Source of the DNA: Kordiimonas sp. SCSIO 12610
GTDB taxonomy: Bacteria > Pseudomonadota > Alphaproteobacteria > Sphingomonadales > Kordiimonadaceae
Reading direction: 5' to 3'
DNA: 64,000 nucleotides
Assembly (NCBI RefSeq): GCF_024398015.1
Contig: NZ_CP073747.1
Coordinates: forward strand, 1,374,501 to 1,438,500
Shown one piece after another: positions 16,881-24,463 of the stretch (position 1 is the first letter of the stretch; every line of letters begins with the position of its first letter). Both the position numbers and the translations under genes were made by a program. The notes below the pieces were generated by a model. That model saw only the letters and a list, made by a program, of their open reading frames with translations. It was not told where the DNA came from and did not search any database.

Positions 16881-17087
16881 TTCGGCCTCCTTTGTGTTCG
16901 TTGAGGTCGATATATGTTCTGAATGACACGTTGTCAAATACAAAATTTACAAAAAAATAAAAAAATGTAAACTAAAACTGAATTAAAAATCATAATAATG
17001 GTTATAAAGTTAATGAAGACTGGCTGTTTCTGTGGGTTTTTGGTATTTTCATAATTGTCTGCACGGAAATAGATCGGCATTAAATTT

Positions 17088-17711
17088 ATGCAGGAAAAAA
17101 TTAGATATGATGGCGCGAGCCGAAGATTTGAGCGCTTTGTTGATGAATTAGAAACGACTCTAAGGTTTAGGCCTATTGTCCCGGAAGATAGAAGTTTGTT
17201 CGAAGCAGGGATTCGTGGGTTGTCTGACCGTTCTCGTTATCTGCGGTTTTTTACCGGTTTCAAAGAAGCGCCGCCCAGAATACTTGATTTGTTATCTTCT
17301 GTTGATGGAAAAAGGCACGTTGCCTGGTGCGCGCTCAATATAACGAATGAGGCTGAGACTGAGACAGCGGCGGCGGCGGCCCATGCGATAATGGAGCCAT
17401 ATGATAGTGATGAAGCAGACCTCGCATTTGCCGTGATCGATGATTATCAGGGCTACGGAATTGCTCGTATGTTGATCTATTCGGTTGCTAAGGATGCGTT
17501 TAATGTAGGTTTGACAAGATTTAGGGCTACCGTGCTTGCGGAAAATCACCACGCTCAACATTTAATGAAGCATTTAGGGGCGTCAATTAGGGATGCGAGC
17601 GGCACGACATTGGAATATGAAGTGTCAATTTCAACCATGATTGAGAAGATAGAAGAAGCAAAAAATCCAGCGATTTTACTAGACTTTACTAAAGAATTTA
17701 GTCGCTTGTGA
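17088..17711 (+). CDS. GNAT-family N-acetyltransferase
   Basis: 207 residues. The acetyl-CoA-binding core is LAFAVIDDYQGYGIARMLI (about 111-129), with the Q/GxGxA-type loop YQGYGIA, followed by the beta-bulge strand RATVLAENHHAQHLMKHLG. An N-terminal block LRFRPIVPEDRSLFEAGIRG then LSDRSRYLRFF resembles the GNAT domains found fused to acyl-CoA synthetases in protein-lysine acetyltransferases, so a protein-acetylating role is possible. It is divergent from the dehydrogenase pair and convergent with the TonB receptor, with which it shares a terminator. Confidence 0.85.
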   Translation: MQEKIRYDGASRRFERFVDELETTLRFRPIVPEDRSLFEAGIRGLSDRSRYLRFFTGFKEAPPRILDLLSSVDGKRHVAWCALNITNEAETETAAAAAHAIMEPYDSDEADLAFAVIDDYQGYGIARMLIYSVAKDAFNVGLTRFRATVLAENHHAQHLMKHLGASIRDASGTTLEYEVSISTMIEKIEEAKNPAILLDFTKEFSRL

Positions 17712-17730
17712 TTTCTCAGCGCTGAGCTAA

Positions 17731-17756
17731 CGAGGGCCACAAAAATGTGGCCCTTG
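17731..17756. terminator. Bidirectional terminator
   Basis: An 11-base stem (CGAGGGCCACA with TGTGGCCCTTG, one G-T pair) closes on an AAAA loop between the convergent GNAT and TonB receptor genes. Moderately T-rich sequence follows on the plus strand. It probably serves both genes. Confidence 0.75.
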
Positions 17757-17773
17757 TATTATATTTTACTGTA

Positions 17774-20266
17774 TCAAAATTTATATCGAATAGTAGCGCC
17801 ATAAAATCTAGGTTCCTGAAGGAAAGCGCCTACCGATCCAAGGTCACCAGCGGTTGGGCTTGTGAAGCCACGAAGAGGCACGTTAAAAGAAAGCCCTCTT
17901 GTTTGCTGGTCTGTAAGGTTGGTAACCCAGGCCTCAAATGTGATGTTTTCATTAAAGTGGATACCAGCGCGAAGGTTGATTTTTGCGTTTCCTGGCTGGA
18001 AGTCAAAGGCAAAGGGCACATCACTACCGACAACGGTTGGCTGCGTAGCGGTTCTACGACGGGATTCGTACTTAACCGACCCTGTGATGAAAAAGTCCAT
18101 CGTATCACTGAGGGGGGCTTCGTAGGTAAGGCTCGCTAGGCCATTGAAGCGCGACGAGTTTGTCAGTAATGATCCGCAAAGGTTCTGAGTTCTTATAAAT
18201 AGGTCCTCGGAAACCGTGCCTTGAAGGCCGTCGGCGCAATTTTCCGGGTAGCGTGCATTGGCATAAGTCCCAGACAGATTGAAAGAGAAAAATTCGTTTA
18301 AGTTGCCTTGTACCTCAAGTTCCACACCGGTGCTTCTTGCGCGTGGCACGTTAAAGGTTTGGAACTGAGCTCCCGTGAATTCCAAAACCTGAAAATCGCT
18401 TAGGTTCTGATGGAAAAACGCGAAGTTTGCGGTGATGCCATTTGGTAGTGTCGCTTTTAAACCTGCCTCATAGGAATCGATTTCTTCAGAGTTGAATATC
18501 GGGCTGGCACCGCCGGACGCAGCAGTAGGGTCCAGGTTAAAACCACCAGATTTGAAGCCGTGGGTGAAACCTGCAAAAAACAGAACATCATCGGAAACCT
18601 GGTAGCTACCTTTGATGGTATAGACGAGCTCGTCGTCTTCAAACCGATCATTGAAAGTCTGTGGCAGCGGTAAGAATTGAGCAAATGGACTATCGGCAAC
18701 AACAACAAACGGGAAACAGCCAAAACCAACCACTAACGGCGTGAGCGCGTCAGGCACCGGAATAGGGGCGCCAGGCAATACCGCGCCTTGAAGGCCTGCA
18801 AAACAAGCATTTGACTGCGCAGACAGCTGTGTAAACTGTCCGTCCTTACTTTCATCCACATATCTAAGGCCAACGGTTAAGCTGATATCTTCTGTGATAT
18901 CGAGAATGTTGTGGGTGAAGATTGAAAAGGATTTGCCATTCTGGGTGAAAAGGTTGTTGGCAAAATCACCTGTATGATCCACACCACCGGTGAAAAGAGC
19001 GAATGGATTGGTGCCAAATGGAAAGGCCGCTGGAGCGCCTGCAGCACCTAATATGGAAGCGTCGATCGTAGGCTGAAAATCATCCCCGAGAACGAAACTT
19101 TGAACTTCTGAAATGTCTTCGTCTGAATAGTATGCGCCGATGAGCCAGTTTAGGCGTGAATTAAACGCTTCCCCCTGAAGACGAACTTCGTGGGTGAAAT
19201 TTTCGATTGTTGTATCTGAACCAAACCGGAAAATGTCTGCGGCAGTAAAGTCACTATCCTGATCGGAAATAGCATCGAATTCTCGGTAGGCGCCGATATA
19301 AGTGAGGGTCGCAGCACCAAAATCCTTTTGAATTTCAAGCGAGACACCGAACTGATCTGACGGGTTGAAAAACTGATCTGCGTTTGAACGACGGTTATCC
19401 AGCGCCTCTAACCCCACATCGGTGACGCCGCCATTTGCTGGTGTTACGCCTGCAACGTCAAAAAGAGGGGCAAAAGGTGTTTCTGTGAGCAAAACAGCGT
19501 CACAGCATTCATCATCTGTCTCTGCATAATCAAAAATGGCTCTAACCTGCCAACTGTCATCGGGTTCCCATAACAACTGCCCGCGGAGAACATAACGGTC
19601 TCTAGAACCACTTTCTGCACCCGTTGAACTTTGCAGGAAGCCATCACGGCTTCGGTATGCCCCCGAGAGCCTTATGCCAAGTTCGTTAGTTACGAGAGGA
19701 AAGCTGACGCCGCCCTGAAAGTTTACCTGGTCGAAGTTGCCGTAGGTCGCATTGGCAAACCCTTCAAGTTCATCAAGATTCGGTTTTTTTGTGGTGACGT
19801 TAAGAGCGCCAGCGGATGTATTTCGACCAAAAAGGGTTCCTTGTGGGCCCCGTAATACTTCGATTTGGTTGACATCCAAAAGGTCGGTTAAAGCTACACC
19901 GGGTCGGGATAGGAAGACTCCGTCAAGAAATACCCCGACAGAACTTTCAAGGCCGATATTATTACCTGTGGTGCCTACACCCCTGATGCGAAGCGTGGTA
20001 CCCCCGGTTTCAGTTTGGGCACTATTGATATTAAAACTTGTAGACAGGCTTGTAAGTGCGACTATGTCATTTACGCCTTCGCGTTCGAGTGCGCTCTGAC
20101 TGAGGGCAGTGACGGCGATTGGCACGTCTTGAATACTTTCTGCGCGCCTTGTGGCAGTAACGATAATCTCATCTACTGTCGTGTTATCGGTTTCTTGTGC
20201 AGATGCTATCCCACTATTTAGCGATAGTGTAAGCGCGCTCGTTGCAAGCAAAGTCCATTTCGTCAT
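17774..20266 (-). CDS. TonB-dependent outer-membrane receptor (catabolic island)
   Basis: 830 residues from ATG 20266, backed by GGAGGAG; a longer frame reaches 20305. A signal peptide ends near GIASAQ. The plug begins with VDEIIVTATRRAESIQDVPI, and the plug motif GTLFGRNTSAGALNVTTKKP is intact. The C-terminal barrel ends in the outer-membrane signature RFYGATIRYKF with terminal Phe. This is the sub-type common in Sphingomonadales-like catabolic loci, active in uptake of bulky or hydrophobic substrates. Its position beside oxidases, the OYE and the hydratase suggests that it imports the island's substrate. No siderophore genes are nearby. Confidence 0.93.
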   Translation of the reverse strand: MTKWTLLATSALTLSLNSGIASAQETDNTTVDEIIVTATRRAESIQDVPIAVTALSQSALEREGVNDIVALTSLSTSFNINSAQTETGGTTLRIRGVGTTGNNIGLESSVGVFLDGVFLSRPGVALTDLLDVNQIEVLRGPQGTLFGRNTSAGALNVTTKKPNLDELEGFANATYGNFDQVNFQGGVSFPLVTNELGIRLSGAYRSRDGFLQSSTGAESGSRDRYVLRGQLLWEPDDSWQVRAIFDYAETDDECCDAVLLTETPFAPLFDVAGVTPANGGVTDVGLEALDNRRSNADQFFNPSDQFGVSLEIQKDFGAATLTYIGAYREFDAISDQDSDFTAADIFRFGSDTTIENFTHEVRLQGEAFNSRLNWLIGAYYSDEDISEVQSFVLGDDFQPTIDASILGAAGAPAAFPFGTNPFALFTGGVDHTGDFANNLFTQNGKSFSIFTHNILDITEDISLTVGLRYVDESKDGQFTQLSAQSNACFAGLQGAVLPGAPIPVPDALTPLVVGFGCFPFVVVADSPFAQFLPLPQTFNDRFEDDELVYTIKGSYQVSDDVLFFAGFTHGFKSGGFNLDPTAASGGASPIFNSEEIDSYEAGLKATLPNGITANFAFFHQNLSDFQVLEFTGAQFQTFNVPRARSTGVELEVQGNLNEFFSFNLSGTYANARYPENCADGLQGTVSEDLFIRTQNLCGSLLTNSSRFNGLASLTYEAPLSDTMDFFITGSVKYESRRRTATQPTVVGSDVPFAFDFQPGNAKINLRAGIHFNENITFEAWVTNLTDQQTRGLSFNVPLRGFTSPTAGDLGSVGAFLQEPRFYGATIRYKF

Positions 20267-20367
20267 ATAAAGCTCCTCCCCGAACTTAATGTGGGCCATC
20301 ACCACAATGGCCAGTTAAATCACCTAATCAGCGGCTCTCCTTACCGCTGGTAAACAAATTGATCTAT

Positions 20368-21102
20368 TCATGTTATCGAAAACTCGATATTACCCAATGC
20401 GCCGAAATCGGCTCGATAAGAGCCTTTATCTGCCGCAGGAGTGGCTCCGCATGCGCCGGTCATGAACAAGGTATTCTGGGTAACTTTATGACCGCGCTTT
20501 TGCGCTTCCCCTAGCATCCAGGAAACCCCATTCTGTGGGCCTTCAAGCGCCTGAGAAGTCATAGCCTGATTGACAATTTCATCATTTTTGAAAAGGGTTA
20601 TCGAAGACGAATTAAAGTCATCTTCCCATGGTATGAATGTGCCAATAATGAATTTTTCAGTACCCATGTTTGAAATTACAAGATTTGAGGCATTCAAATC
20701 TTCCTGACGTGTGAAGCAAAGGCGTACAAACTCGATGGCAGGCGCAATAGAAACTGGTTTGCCAGTATGATCCGCTCTTACGGCAACTTCACATTCGATA
20801 ATGCGCTTTTCAATGTATGGGATGTTGCAGCTAGAATCCAATTGGGCGTTAGCGTATAAACTACCAATCAACGCATGCTTTAGACCTAGATATTGTTGAA
20901 CAGGTTCTGCTGTGACACCTGCCTTGATACCCCCGACATCAGAAACTTTATTAGTGACTTTGTGCTGTAAATCGTATGCTGTATCCAGGTTGCAGCTCAG
21001 ATTGAATTCAGGCCAATCTGCACCGCTTTTGATCGCGGTCGCTAATGTCTCTGCGATCTGAGCGGGGTCGTTAGCAGTATCGTTTGCCATGCTAATCACC
21101 AT
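20368..21102 (-). CDS. 2-keto-4-pentenoate hydratase-like (FAH superfamily)
   Basis: 244 residues. The MhpD-like layout shows in SGADWPEFNLSCNLDTAYDL at the N-terminus, GGIKAGVTAEPVQQYLGLKH, and YIEKRIIECEVAVRA, which carries metal-binding Glu residues, followed by IAPAIEFVRL. The family hydrates 2-hydroxypentadienoates or decarboxylates oxalocrotonate late in aromatic or steroid ring catabolism. The start is ATG 21102, inside an ATGGTGA overlap with the SDR stop, or ATG 21090. Coupling to the SDR implies joint function. The exact reaction is open. Confidence 0.82.
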   Translation of the reverse strand: MVISMANDTANDPAQIAETLATAIKSGADWPEFNLSCNLDTAYDLQHKVTNKVSDVGGIKAGVTAEPVQQYLGLKHALIGSLYANAQLDSSCNIPYIEKRIIECEVAVRADHTGKPVSIAPAIEFVRLCFTRQEDLNASNLVISNMGTEKFIIGTFIPWEDDFNSSSITLFKNDEIVNQAMTSQALEGPQNGVSWMLGEAQKRGHKVTQNTLFMTGACGATPAADKGSYRADFGALGNIEFSIT

Positions 21103-21821
21103 TTTTCACTGAAGGGGCGCATTTCAATTTCGTGCGTCCATGCGGACTTGGGCTGATTGTGAATATGCCAATAGCTGTCTGCAACTGCGTCTGGAGACAG
21201 GACACCGTTTTCTCCCAAGCTATCCATATATTCACCGTAACGCGAACGGGTACGTTCCGAATTAACGACACCATCAATAATAGCATGTACAACATGAACA
21301 CCTTTTGGTCCGTAATCACGTGCGAGTGCCTGCGCAAGCATTCTGAGGCCTGCTTTCATCGCGGCGAAGTGCGCAAAGTTCGGGCGGCCTCTCAATGATG
21401 CAGATGCGCCTGTGAAGAAGAGGCTTCCCTCGCCTTGTTCTTCAAGAAGGGGTATCGCCCGCTTTGCTGTTAGGAAGGCACCATAAGACCCGATACGCCA
21501 AAACTGTTCATAGGTCTCTGACGTTAATTCTGCGAAAGGGATCACTGCATTGTTGCCTGCATTAAATAGTACCGCCGACAACGGGCCGAGTTTGGCAACA
21601 TGTTCAAACAACGCATCCTGGTCTTTTTCTTGTGTCACATCGACCTGCATCGCTTCAGCTGAATGACCAGCCGTTTTGATTTCGTCTGCAACGCTTTCAA
21701 CTTTTTCAAGCGTACGGCCTGTCACCACAACATGATGGCCTTCGGCTGCAAACTTCCTGGCAAGCGCGCCACCAATTCCTTGGGAAACGCCAGCCCCTAA
21801 AATAACGACAGTTCCATTCAT
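21096..21821 (-). CDS. Short-chain dehydrogenase/reductase family protein lacking the catalytic Tyr
   Basis: 241 residues with an SDR Rossmann start (ILGAGVSQGIGGALARKF) and the NAG motif as LFNAGNNA (85-92). The Ser region is FFTGASASLRG. In the YxxxK position it reads FAAMK, so F152 replaces the catalytic tyrosine while K156 is kept. The codon at 21366-21368 reads TTC on the minus strand. Either the enzyme uses another acid, or it is a non-oxidoreductase SDR. It overlaps the hydratase downstream and follows the tautomerases, so it is part of the same unit. Confidence 0.85.
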   Translation of the reverse strand: MNGTVVILGAGVSQGIGGALARKFAAEGHHVVVTGRTLEKVESVADEIKTAGHSAEAMQVDVTQEKDQDALFEHVAKLGPLSAVLFNAGNNAVIPFAELTSETYEQFWRIGSYGAFLTAKRAIPLLEEQGEGSLFFTGASASLRGRPNFAHFAAMKAGLRMLAQALARDYGPKGVHVVHAIIDGVVNSERTRSRYGEYMDSLGENGVLSPDAVADSYWHIHNQPKSAWTHEIEMRPFSEKW

Positions 21822-21859
21822 TTCGATCTTCCTCTCAGTATTTGCTTTTCTTGAGGGGC

Positions 21860-22264
21860 TTAGCTGCTGGCTAGTTTGGCTTCATGCGCGGCAAGCCATT
21901 CCTCTTCTTCTCCGGGCTCAGGCAACAGGTCGCCACCTTCCATAACCCAACTGGCCGGTGTATCTGTTGTTACGGCAACGATATCATCAAGCTCAATACC
22001 GGTATGGTGATTGATCGAAGCACGCATGCGTTCGACAATTTCAGCTTTCTGTTCATCAGTACGCCCGGCGCGAATTTGGCCTAATAAAAGCGCTTGACTG
22101 TCGCCGATAGGAACATGGGTGGCTTCTTCAAAGAAAAAAGCATGTACGAATGTTGGTGGTGCAGCGGTAACTTCACAATGAATATCTGTTATGTCTTTTG
22201 CGATCGCTGCTTTCGCTTCGTTGGTGATCAGGCCTTTACGGCTGTTACATACATAAAGTGGCAT
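21860..22264 (-). CDS. Tautomerase superfamily protein, cis-CaaD/Cg10062-like
   Basis: 134 residues. After removal of Met the N-terminus is Pro1 (PLYVCNSRKG), the catalytic base of the superfamily. H28 occupies the place of the cis-CaaD active-site His, and R63 and R66 lie in QIRAGRT, matching the Arg pair of that family. VMEGGDLLPEPGEEEEW resembles the cis-CaaD C-terminal region with its catalytic Glu. Such proteins tautomerise or hydrate unsaturated carboxylates, sometimes haloacrylates. It lies 12 bases after a second, Pro-less tautomerase-like gene. A dehalogenase role is possible but unproven. Confidence 0.82.
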   Translation of the reverse strand: MPLYVCNSRKGLITNEAKAAIAKDITDIHCEVTAAPPTFVHAFFFEEATHVPIGDSQALLLGQIRAGRTDEQKAEIVERMRASINHHTGIELDDIVAVTTDTPASWVMEGGDLLPEPGEEEEWLAAHEAKLASS

Positions 22265-22276
22265 CGTCTATTCCCC

Positions 22277-22594
22277 TTAAGCTTGTGGGTCAGCGATTAC
22301 GCCGACAACTTCATTGATTGATAGTCCTGTGCGCTCAAGCCACACATCGCAGAGCTTTTGTAAAAGTGGAACCCGTTCGGATGTCTCTAATTTTTTTGGT
22401 GATTGCATAGACACAAGAATTGATGTTGACGGTACACCTGCTGTAAAGCCACTTTTTTCCGGTACTTCAATCCATACCACCTCGGCAGCTGAGCCAAATG
22501 ATTCTGATGTGAACTGTGTCATATCATCCTTTAGCTGAGCTTCTAATTCTGATGAAACCTGTCCTGCCTGAACAAGGCACATTACTGGTATCAT
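22277..22594 (-). CDS. Small tautomerase-like protein without Pro1
   Basis: 105 residues with a strand-helix-strand pattern and a C-terminal block (ERTGLSINEVVGVIADP) that parallels the tautomerase downstream (HTGIELDDIVAVTTDTP). The start is firm (GGAGGG six bases before ATG 22594) and gives MIPVMC, so the residue after Met is Ile and the catalytic Pro1 is missing. It may be an inactive partner subunit, as in heteromeric tautomerases, or a distinct activity. Family placement rests on weak similarity and gene order. Confidence 0.6.
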   Translation of the reverse strand: MIPVMCLVQAGQVSSELEAQLKDDMTQFTSESFGSAAEVVWIEVPEKSGFTAGVPSTSILVSMQSPKKLETSERVPLLQKLCDVWLERTGLSINEVVGVIADPQA

Positions 22595-22627
22595 GTTTTC
22601 CCTCCTGTTTTCTCAATCCCAATAATT

Positions 22628-23851
22628 CTAAGATGCACGAACTCGCTTTACAGCGCGACCATTTTTCCAGAATTTATATAAAACTTCTGCTGCGGATAGC
22701 GCACCACGGGCTTTTCGCTTGGGCGCTTTTCCTTTTGCAATACGTTGAAGTTGCAATGTGTACCAACTGATTTCCATGATCGCCATGGCATCCAATTTCT
22801 TAATTCCAGATTTGATTGGCTCAACAGTAGAGCGATATCCAGGATCTTGGAGGGCATGGGTGGCAAATTCTGGGTCAACAGCGAATGGGCGAGCAACGCC
22901 CACAATGTCAACAGCGCCGCTTTGAATAGCTTCGTTCATGCCAGCTGCGCTTCGGAAACCGCCCGTTACCATTATTGGTGTATCAATTTTCTTTTTGATT
23001 TTTTCCGCATATTCAAGGAAGTAGGCTTCGCGTTTGCGAGTGCTTTCCTTGATGGCACCTGTTCTATTAATTGGATTTTCCCAACTTCCACCAGATATTT
23101 CTATTAGGTCAAAACCGAGATCATCGAGAACTTCTGCTGTTAGCAGAGATTCTTCTTCGCCGAATCCACCCTTTTGGAAATCAGAAGAGTTAATTTTGAT
23201 TCCGACGTTAAAGTCTTTTCCTGTTTTGTCTCTGACGGATTTATAAAGTTCGCGAACAAACCGTATGCGGTTATCAAAAGAGCCGCCCCACTTGTCAGTC
23301 CGGCGATTGTGATGGGGGGACAGGAATTGTCCGATAAGATACCCATGCGCTCCGTGCAGTTGGATGCCTGAAAACCCCGTGGCTTCACAGCGTTCTGCCG
23401 ACTTGCCGAAACGTTCAATTATATCTTCAATCTCAGGCTCTGTAAGCTCCCTTGGCGAGACGAACATTTCGTTCGGGATCGGCACCACGGACGGTGAGAC
23501 TGGCTCGTCATTCACCATTTTAGGGGATTGCTTACCAGGGTGACTGATTTGCGGCCAAATATGCGTGTCGGTTGAGTTGCCAGTTGCAGCCCATTGAGCA
23601 AGCATATCGCCGTTTGCTTCATGAAGGGCATCGACAACGAGGGGCTCGTTCATATGACGACCATCAACCATCATGTTACCCGTTACCAACAGGCCTGCGC
23701 CGCTTTTGCTCCAAGCCTCATAGAGCGCAATATGATCTTTAGTAATCTTGCCATCAGGGGTGGCCATCGCTTCGTTCATCGCGGCTTTTGAAATTCGGTT
23801 TTTTAGGACCGTTCCTGATTTGAGCTTCAATGGTTCCGCTAGAGTAGCCAT
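22628..23851 (-). CDS. Old yellow enzyme family FMN oxidoreductase
   Basis: 407 residues of TIM-barrel NADH:flavin oxidoreductase. It has an OYE start (PLKLKSGTVLKNRISKAAMN), the HPGKQSP loop and the substrate-binding His pair in GIQLHGAHGYLIGQFLSPHH, then NRRTDKWGGSFDNRIRFVRE, IMVTGGFRSAAGM and GVARPFAVDPE at the phosphate-binding end. No C-terminal FeS/FAD domain is present, so it is the short form. OYEs reduce activated C=C bonds of enones. It is first in the minus-strand set (OYE, tautomerases, SDR, hydratase) and divergent from the HxlR regulator, whose operators adjoin it. Confidence 0.93.
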   Translation of the reverse strand: MATLAEPLKLKSGTVLKNRISKAAMNEAMATPDGKITKDHIALYEAWSKSGAGLLVTGNMMVDGRHMNEPLVVDALHEANGDMLAQWAATGNSTDTHIWPQISHPGKQSPKMVNDEPVSPSVVPIPNEMFVSPRELTEPEIEDIIERFGKSAERCEATGFSGIQLHGAHGYLIGQFLSPHHNRRTDKWGGSFDNRIRFVRELYKSVRDKTGKDFNVGIKINSSDFQKGGFGEEESLLTAEVLDDLGFDLIEISGGSWENPINRTGAIKESTRKREAYFLEYAEKIKKKIDTPIMVTGGFRSAAGMNEAIQSGAVDIVGVARPFAVDPEFATHALQDPGYRSTVEPIKSGIKKLDAMAIMEISWYTLQLQRIAKGKAPKRKARGALSAAEVLYKFWKNGRAVKRVRAS

Positions 23852-23891
23852 GCCAATAGATCCTTTCGCTCTGAGTATTTAGTGATAAATC

Positions 23892-23947
23892 TAGTTTTAT
23901 CATGAAACTACTTGATTAATAACAAAACTAGTTCTATTATGCAACTG
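23892..23947. promoter_or_regulatory. Tandem HxlR-type operators
   Basis: TAGTTTTATCATGAAACTA (23892-23910) has a perfect six-base dyad (TAGTTT/AAACTA). A second copy, TAGTTCTATTATGCAACTG (23929-23947), matches 15 of 19 bases, 37 bases further on. They fill the gap between the divergent OYE and HxlR genes, so the HxlR protein probably controls both directions. Confidence 0.7.
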
Positions 23948-23962
23948 TTTTTGGAGGGTGAA

Positions 23963-24463
23963 ATGAAACAGACGTCTTTTGCTGAGATGAGATGTTCGGT
24001 CGCGAGGGCTTTGGATCAAGTGGGATCATGGTGGTCGTTGCTGATTATTCGTGATGCCATGATGGGCGCCCGTCGCTTTAAAGATTTCGAAAGTTCGCTC
24101 GGAATTGCAAAAAATACCCTGACAAACAGGCTAAAAGAATTGCTGGACAATGGTATCCTGAAGCAAGTGGAGCCAGAGAATGGCAGTAAATATCTCGATT
24201 ATGAATTGACCGAAAAAGGCAGAGATCTGGCGCCAATCATTATGACCTTGGCTCAATGGGGCGATAAATGGTCTGTTCACGAAGATGGTCCATCGTTTGA
24301 ATTAAGAAATAAGCGATCTGATGAAGAAATCAGCCGACTTTGGCCGCGCGATCATGACGGAACTGCCATTGATCTGGCTGATGTCATGCTCTCGCGTGAA
24401 GGGCGGAACGGGCAAGAAACTCGAACGATTGCACCAGAGGCAGGAGGCTTGAATGACGATTGA
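23963..24463 (+). CDS. HxlR-family transcriptional regulator
   Basis: 166 residues from ATG 23963, placed by GGAGGGTGAA directly upstream; the frame extends to 23912 but that part covers the operators. It has the HxlR core: CSVARALDQVGSWWSLLIIR, DAMMGARRFKDFE, the recognition helix GIAKNTLTNRLKELLDNGIL and the wing DYELTEKGRDLAPI. The conserved early Cys (C11) often acts as a redox or electrophile sensor in this family. Its end overlaps the start of the aldehyde dehydrogenase by 11 bases, so the regulator heads the rightward catabolic operon. Confidence 0.9.
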   Translation: MKQTSFAEMRCSVARALDQVGSWWSLLIIRDAMMGARRFKDFESSLGIAKNTLTNRLKELLDNGILKQVEPENGSKYLDYELTEKGRDLAPIIMTLAQWGDKWSVHEDGPSFELRNKRSDEEISRLWPRDHDGTAIDLADVMLSREGRNGQETRTIAPEAGGLNDD

